DNA from: Leptodontidium sp. MPI-SDFR-AT-0119
Taxonomy: Eukaryota > Ascomycota > Leotiomycetes > Helotiales > Leptodontidiaceae
NCBI GenBank assembly: GCA_020726505.1
Contig: JAHLEZ010000029.1
Coordinates: forward strand, 310,001-374,000
Direction of reading: 5' to 3'
DNA length: 64,000 bases
The notes below the pieces were generated by a model. That model was not told the origin of the DNA. It ran no database searches and was given only the letters and a program-made list of their open reading frames with translations. Made by a program: the position numbers and the translations under genes. This document shows positions 33,491 to 45,131 of the stretch, piece after piece (positions within the stretch are counted from its first letter, which is position 1; every line of letters begins with the position of its first letter).

Positions 33491-33914
33491 TGTCTGGGTT
33501 CCGGAGGGTCTGCTACAACGGGCAACGTTAGCAAACAGAGTCGAAGTTTTCCAACTCTCAAATTCTTGCGTACTTTTAGTGAAAGGGGCTTTTTCTTGGC
33601 CAGCTTGTATATGCGTTCTTCCCGTTGAACTCGTCGCGTACTTCTGGTTGGTGTGTGTTCGCCAAAATGTGTCCTCTCCTGTCTTTTGCGGTTCGTCTCA
33701 GTTGCGAGGTTTCGAGAAGCGGCGCCAGCTTCTCCAGGACCTCTGACTTGTGAGGCCGGCCACCATCCTCTCGGATTCTTCCTACGGTGAAATTCAGGGC
33801 GGCTAGCAGCTCTATGGTGTCTTGCGGGCCCATTTCGATCTTGGTGCGTGGTTTGTCCGTGTCGGTGGCGGTTGCTATGCTTGCTGGAGATTCGTGACGA
33901 ACAATTGCCGTCAA
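33491..33914 (-). pseudogene. 5' portion of the gene split by the hAT insertion
   Basis: A frame opens at 33914 (MTAIVRHESPASIATA) and is coding-like through VRDEFNGK. A one-base shift near 33620 leads into EERIYKLAKKKPLSLK. A candidate intron, 33573-33513, has a GTACGC donor, a TGCTAAC branch-like site and a TTGTAG acceptor. The next exon reaches the target-site duplication in the same phase as the coding block on the far side of the transposon. No domain is recognised. The joining across the transposon is inference. Confidence 0.4.
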
Positions 33915-33974
33915 GGAGTGAGAACAGGTCGATATGGTGCGGAGTCAGAAAGTCGACCAAGTGTGATTTGATAT

Positions 33975-34190
33975 GATATGATGTGCTGTGATGTGCTGTG
34001 ATGTATGTCCCAGTTGGTGCGAGGGCAGTGCTCACCACCCATGTAACTCCATGGGGCGATGCTGTTTCACTCTACTGTATGGAGGGTACTGTACTGTACT
34101 GTATACAGCTCTACCTCCGTGAAGAGGAGAGGCTGCCACTTCTGTTAGTTGCTGGACTGCAGGCAGGGCAGGCAGGGCAGGCAGCAGACA
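33975..34190. repeat. cluster of microsatellites
   Basis: Three short tandem runs lie close together: GATGTGCTGT units near 33978-34006, TACTG units near 34088-34104 and GGGCAGGCA units near 34155-34185. They follow the broken chitinase fragment. Confidence 0.7.
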
Positions 34191-34800
34191 GGGACACGAG
34201 ATGGGAGGAGGAGGGGCGTACCTCGGCACCGGCAAAGAGACCGATGACTGTCGATTGGGAGTAGCCAAAAGCCATGGCATTGTTACTGCACGACGGCTTT
34301 TCAGATGCAAGATAACTCTTGATCTGGCAGCCAGCAGATAAGAAATGGTCTACCAAATACTCGCCACCGTTGCCAGACTGGTAAATGCGTATCGAACCTT
34401 CTTCCAGCACCTTGTTGGCTGTGACGCAGAGGGATGCCTTGCTCGAATCGGGCACGAAAGGCGACTTTCATGGAACTGGAGGTGTCATAGTCGGCTGTGT
34501 ATGCTCTGATGACGGTTGGCACGTTGATTTCTTCATTTTCCTGGGTACTTGGACAGCAATGTCGAGTAGCATCGTCTCGTTGCAGGAAGATAAACGGGAC
34601 GCATCCGGGAATAGAAACCAGGAATCATCACCAGCCGTGCTGCATGAGATGGGGCATGACTTAAGGGCCTCAAGAGGTTGGGCCTGTACCGCCGAGAGCC
34701 ACTTTTCGAGCTCATCCTCTGCTTCTCGGACGTCGAGGTTGGAGTATGCCGAGGCCCTGGCTGCTACACCCACGAGGGCGCAGAGAGAAGAGACCTTCAT
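34111..34800 (-). pseudogene. N-terminal fragment of a killer-toxin-like (subgroup C) GH18 chitinase
   Basis: Starts with a signal peptide (MKVSSLCALVGVAARASA), then a region with CPISCS and SRLSSCNETMLLDIAV, characteristic of the N-terminus of fungal subgroup C chitinases related to yeast killer-toxin subunits. The frame shifts once near 34525 and again near 34450. Further recognisable segments follow, including VLEEGSIRIYQSGNGG. The LysM, chitin-binding and GH18 catalytic domains expected next are absent; microsatellites and the split gene follow. It is a truncated and frameshifted remnant without catalytic capacity. Confidence 0.65.
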
Positions 34801-35861
34801 GATGGATGGCGAGGTACCTTAACTCTGTGCAGCAGCTTCTCACTGAGAAGGGAGGATAGAGTGAAGCTCCCCGAGAGTGTCTTAATCTATTCAGAAGAAA
34901 GATATTGATGAAAGATAGTGAGTATCAAGAAGAGCCGCAAAGGAAGAAAAAGAGGGAATGAAAGGAGGATGAGGACTGAGGAGAGTGGACAGACTGTCTG
35001 AGCAGTCAGTAGGAGATAATATTAAGGTAAATTACCACAGGCATTCTCGTGAGAGGCTATTATTTACTTACAAATAGCAGCTAGTGCCTCTTCGCTCAGC
35101 ACTCATCTGCAAGGCTCAAAGGTTGGATCGTATCAAGAGCAAAAACACCCAACCCCTGAAAGGCACCCCGCGCGGACATCGTGGCGTTGTCCCCCTGTAA
35201 ACTCTTAATTGGCTTATTCTGGAATTTCTGGCTCGAGGAGGGGGCCGAAAACTTTTCTTCGTATACTTACAATAAGCTAGTAACTGACAATCTGCTTGAT
35301 TGAGAAAGACGCGCCGGTGCCAAGAGGTGTTGTCGGTCAGACGGGGATTCAACCTTGTCCTATACATCCCAGTCATGCAGATATCAGAATTTCACTTATC
35401 CTGCACCAGGATACGGAATAATCCCAGTACTATTACAAGCCCCCGGGGACTTGGTGGTCAAAAAGTCAAGAGCTACCCTTGTAAGGCGGTGAGACAGATG
35501 CCAACAAAGACAGATGCCAACCAAGATTATATGATATTGACATGCAAGACCCCACTTCGTACCTGGTAGGTAAGTGAGTGGCGTTTTCTTTCAACCGAGG
35601 AGAAGCCATTGTGCCAAGATATAATGAAGAAGCACAGGGTCGCTTCGAATACTCGGCTTGGTGTTAATTTACCTTAATAGGCGGGAGCGTCTAAGCCCCC
35701 CATCTAATGGAACAAATCTATATGTTTCAGATACCTGCAAATTCTCGACCGTCATGATTCTTCTCTACTGACATTCTTTCACGGCATTCGTCCGTCGACC
35801 TTCTTCAGCTTCTTCCTTCGTTGGCTCGTGGACCGTTGCTTCACTTCCACATGTCTGCATC
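34801..35861. other. divergent intergenic region
   Basis: About 1.06 kb between the chitinase fragment (minus) and a secreted-protein gene (plus). Purine-rich near 34920-34990. No reading frame is convincing. Confidence 0.45.
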
Positions 35862-36745
35862 ATGAATATTTCCCTCCTCCTTACTCTTTCCTTCCTCGTC
35901 ACGGCCGAGTGCGCCGGAGGATACCAAAACTGCCTTGAGCGAGTTTGGATCTTCCAGTCCTTCCTCATCGACCAGCAAAACCCCGAGGCTGATCGAAAGA
36001 TTGGATATCAGTGCAGCAAATGGAAAGAGAATGCTTGCGAAGGGAACTGGGTTGCCTGTCGAGGGAGACAGGGTCGCCCGCAACGCAACTTCGATGACTT
36101 TCAGGTGTTTTTGGGCAACAGGCCACCGTCAATATCGATGACCCAGGCAGCCTACAGGCTAGACGGCTCTCTGGATTCTAAGCAGATGGCCACGAACTGC
36201 ATATGGGCTTGGGGAGATCGTGGCAAGCCGCCCTTCAACTTCAAGGGACACAAGACCGTTAGAGACGGCAGCACCGGCTTCAACGACCTCATCAACCGCA
36301 TTGGCCAGATCAACAACGACAACTACAATAAGCCAGCTGTCAGGGCGGCCGCCGGTGACGGTCTATTCCAAAATATAGATGACACGCTCACCAAGATCAT
36401 CGCATCTCGGGTTGCAGACCATAGTTGCCATCTGATCCCGGCGGCCGTCGCAACCTGCCCGGCGTCACTATTGTCGAGAAAGACATGGGGCCCAGCCCTT
36501 TGTACCGCCCAGACTATGTGCCGCCGCCTGGCACCCAACCAGATGCATCGCAGTGGAGGACGGTCGACTGGGAGGCCACCATTAAGAACTCCCCTGACCC
36601 AGCTAGCACCCGCACCCAAGTCCGCAGCTGGCTGGATACATACTATCGCGGGCCTGAGCCTAACAAATCGGCTAGAGAGTACTGGCAGGTGCTCCGGTCG
36701 TACAAAACCATCAAAGACCGAACAAACCGTTGCCGGAAGCACTAA
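35862..36745 (+). pseudogene. secreted protein of unknown function, one-base frameshift
   Basis: Opens with a signal peptide (MNISLLLTLSFLVTAECAG) and a GYQNCLERVW motif, seen at the start of a widespread fungal secreted family without assigned role. The first frame is coding to about 36425 (RVADH), after which the matching continuation is in another frame (NLPGVTIVEKD) ending at 36745 with RCRKH. Loss of one base in a GC-rich stretch near 36445-36455 explains the switch; there is no room for an intron. The original frame runs on to 36923 but loses family character. Either a pseudogene or a sequencing indel. About 295 codons without the shift. Confidence 0.6.
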
Positions 36746-37258
36746 CCAACCAACGGCCACTTTCCTTGATATCAAGGGATGGGATAGTCCAAGGTACGGA
36801 GAGGATGCGAAGGAGGTCGAGTCCACATTATCTGCTTCTCCTCACAATGTACATAATTTAGTCGCAGCACCTAAGGAAAGTCAATTTTCGGAGGCACTTG
36901 CAGGTTGTTTTGTCAGTACCTAACTTGAATAGACTTAGCAATAGCTCTATCTGCAGAGACTTGTCGTAGTTGATTCCATAGAATTATTGAATTATATTAA
37001 CGATTCGCGTTCAATCAAGTGAGTTGCTAGACAAAATATTCGCAGAGTGTTGGCAGCCCATTACTATGTAAGCTGCCAGGCGAAGTAGCACGTCCTTCGT
37101 CGTATTATCATCATTTTCTTTTGAATCCTCCACCACCCAGACCTCAACTGGCTTGTATGAAATTTTGGACACTACACAGTGTCCCTTACTGAGAATGTGA
37201 ATGGAAATTGGAAGTATTGGTAACCCTCTCCAGAACACCTCCTTTTCGGAATCCTCCT

Positions 37259-37959
37259 TCAAATATCGTTTCTTAGCCTTCTACGCTCTTCGAGCTCATC
37301 CTCGTACCCCTCGAATACCCAAGCTTCCAAGTCGAATGTGTTTAGCATCATCCCACCTTGGGCTTCTGTGTCAAGAAAGTAGATGTTCTCAAGAGCACAA
37401 GAACTGTCAAGGTCTTCAGCTATTCCTTCGCCTGCCCTTATACCATCTAAACAGACCAGATGAATCTCCACAAGATTTCTGAATGTTCTGAAGAACAACA
37501 TTGACTCAGTGTGACTAAAGTACTCGCATGAGACAACCCGCTCAAGACGTAGCCGGCGGAATTGGTAAGCCACAGCCAAAAAGTTGTGCAAATCTGTTTT
37601 CCCAACAGAGATCATGTCATTGTCGAAGTTGAGCCAGACATACCGCTCTCGTTCTGGGTCATCTTCAGCCACAGAGGCGAATCCTGCGTAAGGTGTCGTA
37701 GCAATCTCAGAAAAGGCCTTTTCGTACCGATACCCGTTATCAGGGTGTCTAGACAAGTACTCGCGGGCTTCACGACAGGTTTGCAGGACGGCCGGGGTGG
37801 CGGTAGACGAGCACAAAAGACGTGTCGGTGGCAGCAGCCTGTTTGGCCGATGGAAGATCACGCTCACCTCGACGATACGAGGCTCGACGGTCAGCTCCCA
37901 GATGCGAGTGCGAAGCTCAGCGGAGAGGTGTTGGAATGTCGCGTGGGGGAGGTAGTCAT
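37259..37959 (-). pseudogene. 2EXR-domain protein, one-base frameshift near the start
   Basis: The 2EXR opening FQHLSAELRTRIWELTVEP and following ATPAVLQTCREAREYLS are clear. The only suitable ATG (37959, MTTSPT) is in a different frame from this domain, and the domain frame has a stop just upstream. One missing base in a run of C near 37945 would connect them. Downstream 200 codons are open to the stop at 37259. The function of 2EXR proteins is unknown. Either recent decay or an assembly error. Confidence 0.65.
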
Positions 37960-39075
37960 GGTCTTGGGCCGTGAAAAGTGCTTGCTAGCGATGGAATGGC
38001 CCCTGCAGATAATTGTTGAATTGCTGCGCCGCACGAAAGGAGATTGATTATGATGATAATCTGTAGGCAGACTGGGTTCCTCATAAATCGCTGCACTGAA
38101 CAGGAGTCGTTGGTTGAAGGTTATATTAACAACGAGATCAAGTTTGGGGACGGGGCTCTACACGCTTCCAGGGGTTATCATCCGCCCGCAGATCCTGGGA
38201 AGTGGGGCTATTATTAGCGCGTGTGAATCGGAAAGGGTACGGTAGCCCCTTCTTGAAATGGTCTCCGCCGCGGGGCGGCCCAGACAAAAAAAGTTTAAAT
38301 CCGTCACAGTCTTGGCAACGGTTTAGCCGCAGCGCTTGCCTGGACCCACTTGTATTGGAGGCAGGCCGGAGCAAAGGCATCTCACACCTTACGAGTAACT
38401 TCAATTCTGCCTGCTCCGTATCAATTCGGTCCTAGTCTGCCAGTAAGGCCGTATTAAACTCTGCCCCTCATACCCTATACACAGTGTTCTCCACATCCAC
38501 ATTACTCTTCAATTAAGGAAGCAGGCTCGGCAGGATAGCTAATAGGGCGCAGAGAAGTCAAATCGACTCGACATTAGTTTACGATATGGATCAGGCACGT
38601 CCTTTAAGCCCTTTCAATATTTTGCTGCTTGATTCGATACCTTTCTAAAGACTTGAGCTTGCCTAATATGATCCAGCATCACCGACTAAGAAGAAACGCA
38701 TCATGCTGTACCGTTCCCAAAGAAGGATGTCCAAGTACCTTTTCGAAAGTACAGAGGGTGGACACAGACTTCCGAACCCCGGTTTCGTAGGAGTTAGCCT
38801 GTAAATAAACAAACCCAATCTTTGTTAGAGGAAGGTTCATAAAAAGAAGCGCCTGGACTGTGATAGAGGCGTTCGATGATCTAATTAGCCGCCTTGGACT
38901 ACTCGGTCGACCAATCAAGGCTGAAGGCGCTTTGTATCCAATTAAGACTCGATAATTCCTACGAATCTGCTCGCAACGTACGGAAGGGGGTTTCAAGTGG
39001 GTCTCGTCCAGCCTGGTATTTTCTTTCGCTACTTGTAGAAATTTGTGGGGTGAACCAGCGTATTCGACGTTATTC
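37960..39075. other. intergenic region
   Basis: About 1.1 kb without a convincing frame. It contains fragments with mixed composition but no repeat boundary I can define. Confidence 0.4.
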
Positions 39076-39631
39076 TACTCCCCCCCTGGCTTAAATGTTA
39101 AATGTCAACTTTTGCGGGCCAGAGGTTTAATATTTAAAGTGTAAGTGGTTAAAGGTTCTTATTTATCTCGAAGCACGAGCTAAAAATTAGCTTATTATAA
39201 AAGTAAGGGTGATTATAAAAGGTTCGAGAGAGCTTTAAAACCCTAGCTAACGCTTAAAAATAGTATAGTTATTAGATAAATACCCTTAAAATGTTACGAC
39301 CTACGATGCGCCTCGTATTCTAACCGACACGGGCTCGTAGCATCGCTGGCTATACGACGGCGCTAAGCCCAATAGGGAAGACTAGGTGGCGAGCCTGCGA
39401 CATATTGGCGTGAATGGCACTCGACTACGCTAGGCCCCATTAGGAGGGTCCTTCATGTATATATACTCGAGCCCTCCCTTACGGAGAGCTCTCCTTTCCT
39501 CCTTGTCTTTTCTTCTAGATTCTGAGCGTAGCTAGAGGCCTAAATACAAAGCTAGAGTCAACTCGCCGTATCAACCTCTTGCCAGCCGTAACATAAAAAC
39601 TACTTACACGTGGCCTAGTTTTCTTTATATT
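39076..39631 (+). mobile_element. MITE copy 1, truncated at its right end
   Basis: Begins TACTCCCCCCCTGGCTTAAA and continues about 249 bp once the nested solo LTR and its duplicated 5 bp are removed. It aligns in inverted orientation with copy 2. Its right terminal repeat is missing where copy 2 begins. Family unknown; a TA flank and C-rich ends would fit a Tc1/mariner-type element. Confidence 0.7.
39292..39593. mobile_element. solo LTR of a second retrotransposon family
   Basis: A 302-bp segment begins TGTTACGACC and ends AGCCGTAACA (7-bp inverted ends TGTTACG/CGTAACA). A perfect 5-bp duplication TAAAA is at 39287-39291 and 39594-39598. No internal retrotransposon sequence is present, so it is a solo LTR left by recombination. 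It sits inside MITE copy 1. Confidence 0.85.
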
Positions 39632-39912
39632 TACTCCCCCCCCCCCCCCTGGCTTAAATATTAAATGTAAAGAAAATTAGACCGCGTATAAGTAGTTTCT
39701 AAGGATGTCTATCTAATAACTATATTATTTTTAAGTCATAACTAAGGTTTTAAAGCTCTCTCAAACCTTCTATAGCTACTCTTGCTTTTATAATAGGCCA
39801 ATTTTTAGCTCGTGCTTCGAGATAAACAAGGACCTTTAACCACTTACACTTTAAATATCAAGCCTCTGGCCTGCAAAAGTTAACAGTTAATATTCAAGCT
39901 AGGGGGGGAGTA
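39632..39912 (-). mobile_element. MITE copy 2, complete, inverted relative to copy 1
   Basis: 281 bp bounded by TACTCCCC...TGGCTTAAATATTAA on the left and, read on the minus strand, TACTCCCCCCCTAGCTTGAA on the right. Interior similarity to copy 1 is high, with mainly transition differences. The left end has an expanded C tract of about 14. No coding capacity. Confidence 0.75.
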
Positions 39913-40312
39913 TGGTTAACAGTACCTTGTCACTGACCACGGTAGACGAGACACTTGAAATCCCCTTCAGCACTAGGGTTCGGATATCTGTCCACCCTCT
40001 TTATGTCTCACCTCAGCCCCAATTACAAAAGAGTGAGGAATAAGGGTATGTGGGGCAAAGGCTCCTGTCGGCTTTATCGTCTTGTATATAACCAAGCCTC
40101 AAGCTCTGCCACAGGAGCTCTGGAGATAGTTGTGGCCACTCCGTAATCCAACAACTCTTCTAACCATCTCTATGATTCTTGCGCGACAAGGTAAGCCATT
40201 AGCTGTTTCGCCCTTCGCAGGTTGCCATTGCTCCGGTAAACTCTGTTTTACATGCACTCCGAGACCCCACCCACTCAGTGAAGGAGACAGTCATTTCCAA
40301 CCCCACCAGATC
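39913..40312. other. spacer between MITE and tandem repeat
   Basis: 400 bp; a 99-codon frame (40130-40429) is not supported by any similarity. Confidence 0.4.
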
Positions 40313-40810
40313 GAAAGTGCCAGCAAACTTCTCATCCGTGAAGAATTAAAGCTCTTCGGACTAACTATGCAGCATCGAAATGATTTCAACGACGTGGCCA
40401 ACTTAATTCCAGTAAATTCAGTTTCATAAGCGACGGGGATGGTCACTCTCCCAACCCTCTATCGGAAAGTGCCATCTAGCTTCTCATCCGTGAAGAAGTG
40501 CAGTCCAGCTCTTTGGATCAATTATGCAACACTGAAACTAGTCGAGCGACGTGGCCAACCTAATTTCATCAAACTTAATTCTAGCAAATCATGTTCTGCA
40601 AGTGACATGCATGGATAGTCATTCCCAACCCTCGAACTGAAAGTGCCATCTAGCTTCTCATCCGTGAAGAAATGCAGTCCAGCTCTTTGGATCAATTATG
40701 CAACACTGAAACTAGTCCAGCGACGTGGCCAACCTAATTTCAGTAAACTTAATTCCTAGCAAATCATATTCTGCAAGTGACATGCATAGATAGTCATTCC
40801 CAGCCCTCCC
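40313..40810. repeat. three-unit tandem repeat upstream of the HET gene
   Basis: Units begin at about 40313, 40465 and 40639, each opening GAAAGTGCCA and containing CTTCTCATCCGTGAAGAA and ACGTGGCCAAC. The last two units are about 174 bp and nearly identical; the first is more diverged and shorter. The array ends about 250 bp before the HET-gene ATG, so it may affect that promoter. Confidence 0.8.
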
Positions 40811-41065
40811 AACCAAAGGCGCTAACTAGTTCGGTGATGTGGTGCAATAACGTGGTGCATCTGTTGCTTTTAATTGCTACCATTGAGTAGTTTCAATGCA
40901 GAGCACCAGCTGACAGAGCTCAGCTTCCAGCCCCCTCATCCCTACCAGCCAACTTATCGAGTCCCTCCTTGTACTAAATAGGCTCAAACCCGCACACTTT
41001 TCAATCAATTGCACATCCCCAAATTCGAGTCAACCCAAAGGCTCAGTATTGGTCTTTGAATCACG

Positions 41066-43612
41066 ATGTGGCCGAACCATCCAGATCAGAGGGGAGGATA
41101 CTCGAACTACTCGAATCCGCCCCCAAGGGCCCAGGGACGTTTCCGCCCCCGCGATATGTCGCACTATGGAGTTCAAGCTCCCAGCTATGTGGATCCGCCC
41201 CCAAGAGGCGCCGAGAGTTTCCGCTCCCGCGATACGTCGTCCTACGGAGTCGAAGCTCCCAACAACGCGGGTCGGCCCTTTCGGAACAGTCAACCATCGG
41301 GGAGACTTCCACTCGCAGCGCATCTTCGCCAGAGACAGGCTCAGACGCAGGGAAACGGTCCGTTTATCTCGGATCTTGCATACAGACCGGCTCAGGCACA
41401 AAGTTCGACGTCCCGAATCCCAGGAGCACCTTGCCCAGCCTGCTACAACATGAACCCCCGGTTGCAGCCAGCAGAATTACGAACAAATCCCAAACTAGAT
41501 CCATATGAGATGAAGATCTATCTCAAGAACTTTGTAGAAGAAAGCGACAAGTGCCCGTTCTGCGATCTGCTACACCGTATTTTCCTGGAATTTGTGAACG
41601 GTGCTGAAGACAAAATAAAGCTTGTGATGAAATCTTTCTACCATTCCTCATTGGGTAAACCCGAAGCCCGTGTGGTTGTCGAACCAGATCAGCCGGTCGT
41701 GATCACCTTCCGTGAGGGGATTCATACGAAAGTCAGCATAGCAAGGGATGACATAGTCAACGAGGGCGAGAAAAAAGATCCCGAGCGATCGTACTATCCG
41801 CTGCCCATACAAGTATACAGCCATGCCAGTAATATTATATCCCCCTCTTATCCATCTCTTCGCACTGACATATAGTGCGAACAGGAGAGACGATACCTGG
41901 TTGGCCTAGCCTTGGGATCCTTAAGGATCCAGAAGAAGAACTGGATGAGAGTTTCCAGTTCTTTACTGATAAACTCAACGACTGCCGCAGATATCATACA
42001 GAATGCCGCCAAGGTGACTCGACACTTCCAACACGTCTTCTATATATCGGATCTAGTGACGGGAATGCCATCAGACTCGTCGAATCAGACGAGATACTCA
42101 GTTATCGCCCACTATACGCTGCCGTAAGTCATCGCTGGGTGAGAGACCCAACATGGATGCTCAGAACCTTGAACCAAAACTACAAAGATCATTTACAGAG
42201 CATCAGCTTGGTGAAATGCCCGGGTGTCCTACAAGATGCAGTTAGAGTAACTCGAGCTCTGGGCGTCGATTATTTGTGGATGGACACTCTGTGCCTCATT
42301 CAGGATAGCAGCACCGACAAGGCCAAAGAGATTGGGAAGATGGGTGACTACTATAGAAATGCATACTTCACGATTGCCGCTTCGTCTTCCAAGACTACCT
42401 TGGTTCCCTTCACGAATCGACGCGACCCTTACTACAAACCACACCTATTTCCGTTTGGGAAAAATGGGAATTCAGCTGTGCATGCTCGGCGTTTAGGAGT
42501 AGAGGGCTTTTTAGCGAAGAGGGTACGTTTAGTGTATATTCAACACAAACAACGTGTATGTAAGGAAACTAACAATGACAAATTCGCAGGGGTGGATATG
42601 GCAGGAATCCGCACTCTCCGTTCGAATGTTAAACTTTGCACCATCTGAGCTGATATGGGAGTGTCGACAAGAAGTTGAATCTGAATGTGGATACGAGCCA
42701 AAACCTTTCCCCTCTTTGGGGTTAGCACAAAAGTATCTCGACATTGGCGAGGAGCCGTTCAAACTTTGGCAAGACTTGGTTCAGACTTATTCGACGCGAA
42801 CGTTTGGTGACTTCACTGATTTTCTCCCTGGCATTAGTGGGTTGGCGAAACGAATACAAGATCAAACTGGGTCGGCTTACCATGCCGGCATGTGGAAAAT
42901 GGATATGGTCCCTAGTCTTCTCTGGGAGGTGACGCGAGGTTTCGACCGGGTTAAAGAACCACGCCCGACAGTTCCAGAACCGAGTGTGGAGTGCAAAGCC
43001 CCGTCGTGGTCTTGGGCGTCAGTTGAGGGTCGGATCAGGACATCGGATACAGATATCAGAAACTCATGTAGACCTGCAGGCTACTCTCCCAGTTTAGGCG
43101 GCTCTGGGGTCGACGGAAGCTTTTCAAATATGACGCCCGATATTCCCGAACCTGAAGTGGAGGGTCTTGAACAATTAACGCCAAACAGTTCATTTGGAAA
43201 GGTGGCTGGGGGGCTGCTCATAATAAAAGGCCGTCTTATACCGGTCCGCCTAACATACTCCAGGGGAAGAGACGGGATATGGACGTATCAGTTGATGCTC
43301 CCGGGAGAACATGATTCAGGGATTGGATTTTCCCCTGATACGGAGCTCGAGCCGTTCCCGAGATGGTCGCAGGCACAGAATCGAACCGTTCGACGTACAA
43401 ATGAGATTTTGACAACCGGATTTTCAGTGACGGTCCATTGTCTTCGCATTGCTACCTGGCCTGGAGCACCAAATCAGCGTCTCACAGATGACGGCCTTGT
43501 GCTTGGCCGTTCCGAGGACAACAACAACTACTTCAAACGAATTGGATATTTCAGTTTTGAGAATTCGTCTCATTTTGATTACGTGTTGCCACAATCTGTT
43601 ACGATTTCCTAG
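41066..43612 (+). CDS. HET-domain (heterokaryon incompatibility) protein
   Basis: Three exons, 41066-41828, 41876-42522 and 42590-43612, total 810 residues; phases agree. Residues about 17-68 contain a 26-residue unit repeated twice (PPPRAQGRFRPRDMSHYGV and PPPRGAESFRSRDTSSYGV). Two Cys pairs follow (CPACYN, CPFCDLL). The HET domain lies at about 330-480: LYAAVSHRW, then VDYLWMDTLCLIQD and YYRNAYFTIAASSS, followed by the post-intron GWIWQESALS motif. HET proteins trigger cell death on fusion of incompatible hyphae; this member's partner is unknown. Frame fully intact although the region around it is decayed. Ends in TAG. Confidence 0.9.
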
Positions 43613-45131
43613 ATATATAAATTCGTCCTGTGGCTTCTTTGTCTTATCCCCTGGCCCGGTGAGGCATGTCAAGCGCAAAGACAGGGGGGGGCGTATTGAC
43701 AGCACAGCATAAAATTACGTACCTTTGCATACAAATTTATTAGTACTCTACATTAGTCTTGTGAAATGGCGTCCAGCACTCCCCTCTTTGCATAAATGCA
43801 CATTACAAAACAGACAGCCTCCAGTCGATCGTTTCACTCTGCCTTAATCCCTTCCTCACTCACCCTCCTCTTCCATCTTTGCAGTCAATCTAGTCTTTAC
43901 CTTATCAAACCGACTTTGATCACGCTTATAAAACTTACGTATGCCGAGCTGATAAAGCGCTAACAATCGCTTGTTTTTCGAGCAAGGAAAGATTCTTCTC
44001 CTCGTAAAAGTAAAATAGAATCCCCAGCTTTAGGTGAACATTTAGTAAACTCGATTCGCTCTCTTGTAATAGTAAAAAGTGATGAGAAAACTAAAGTGGC
44101 ACGGACTATTTTCAAGTGAGTTTACTCTGCCTCCGAATCTTGGGTAATAGCTATAAAGGTTAAAGCTATTTATGAAGTTCGCAAATATTTAGTAGACTAC
44201 AGCCGAGCCACTAGAGGAGTTGTCCTCTCCAGTTCGCGGGAGCCATTGGTTATTATGTTTAGTCATTTTTTAGGGAAAAGAGAACCGTTAGATGACCTCC
44301 TATTGTCCTTTATATGCAGGTTAATAACGACTACGAAGCGTTATAATTCGAAGAGCACAAGAAGTATAATATTAATAATAGAATTTTATACCAATTAACT
44401 ATTATTATAGATTATCAAATACAAGTAGTAATCGACGCTAAACGTTAATATATAAAATACTAGAAAATTCAAGTTTGTTTATTTTGAAAAGTAGTAAGGT
44501 AAATAAGTCACGATTGGGGTAGTAGGCCTTGGTCAACAAGGGGGTGCGAAGACTTTTTTTTAGATATGGTCTGGTGGGAATCACACGTGGGTTTGAGGAG
44601 CATCGTGAAAATGGGTGGCCGCGGCATGGGCAAGCACAGTCAGTACTACGATGTACATTGCCTGCAATAGGGAGATAAGAAATAAAGGCTGCAGAGTGAG
44701 TGGGGAACTGGCGAGGAGGTCAGAAGTTTTGATGTCCGTTCGACTGATAGATACCCAGGTAGAGAAAAATTTGAAGCTGATTATTGTCACGTGTAACTCA
44801 TAGCATCACGTTTCTCGCGAGGAGGATGGCTTTGTTATTGATTAGAGGGATAAATTTGTGTCTTTTTCCATTTCCAAGTCAGTAGCTACCAAGTGCTGGA
44901 TTGAATAAATCACATAGATCAAACCTGCCAATTCAGTATCTCATTTTAATTTGAGGGTTGTCAAATGCCAATCATGATCTATTTGTGCTCGAGGCCACAA
45001 GCCCAATATCTACGGGAGAAATTCTAGCGCCATCTACAGAATCTAGAACCACGCTCAGATTACGGTATCTAATCCCCAGGGTATTCGCAGAATAAGAGCT
45101 CGTTACTCTTGCGTTTCTAAACAATAATCAC
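43613..45131. other. intergenic region with repeat copy B
   Basis: About 1.5 kb, AT-rich between 44130 and 44520. It contains the dispersed repeat copy listed separately. The 69-codon frame at 44581-44790 (-) is not supported. Confidence 0.45.
43930..44080. repeat. dispersed repeat fragment, copy B
   Basis: Aligns by eye with 18690-18850, starting TATGCCGAGCTGATAAAGCG. Differences are largely C/T and G/A. The stretch continues into AT-rich sequence with stops. Confidence 0.6.
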
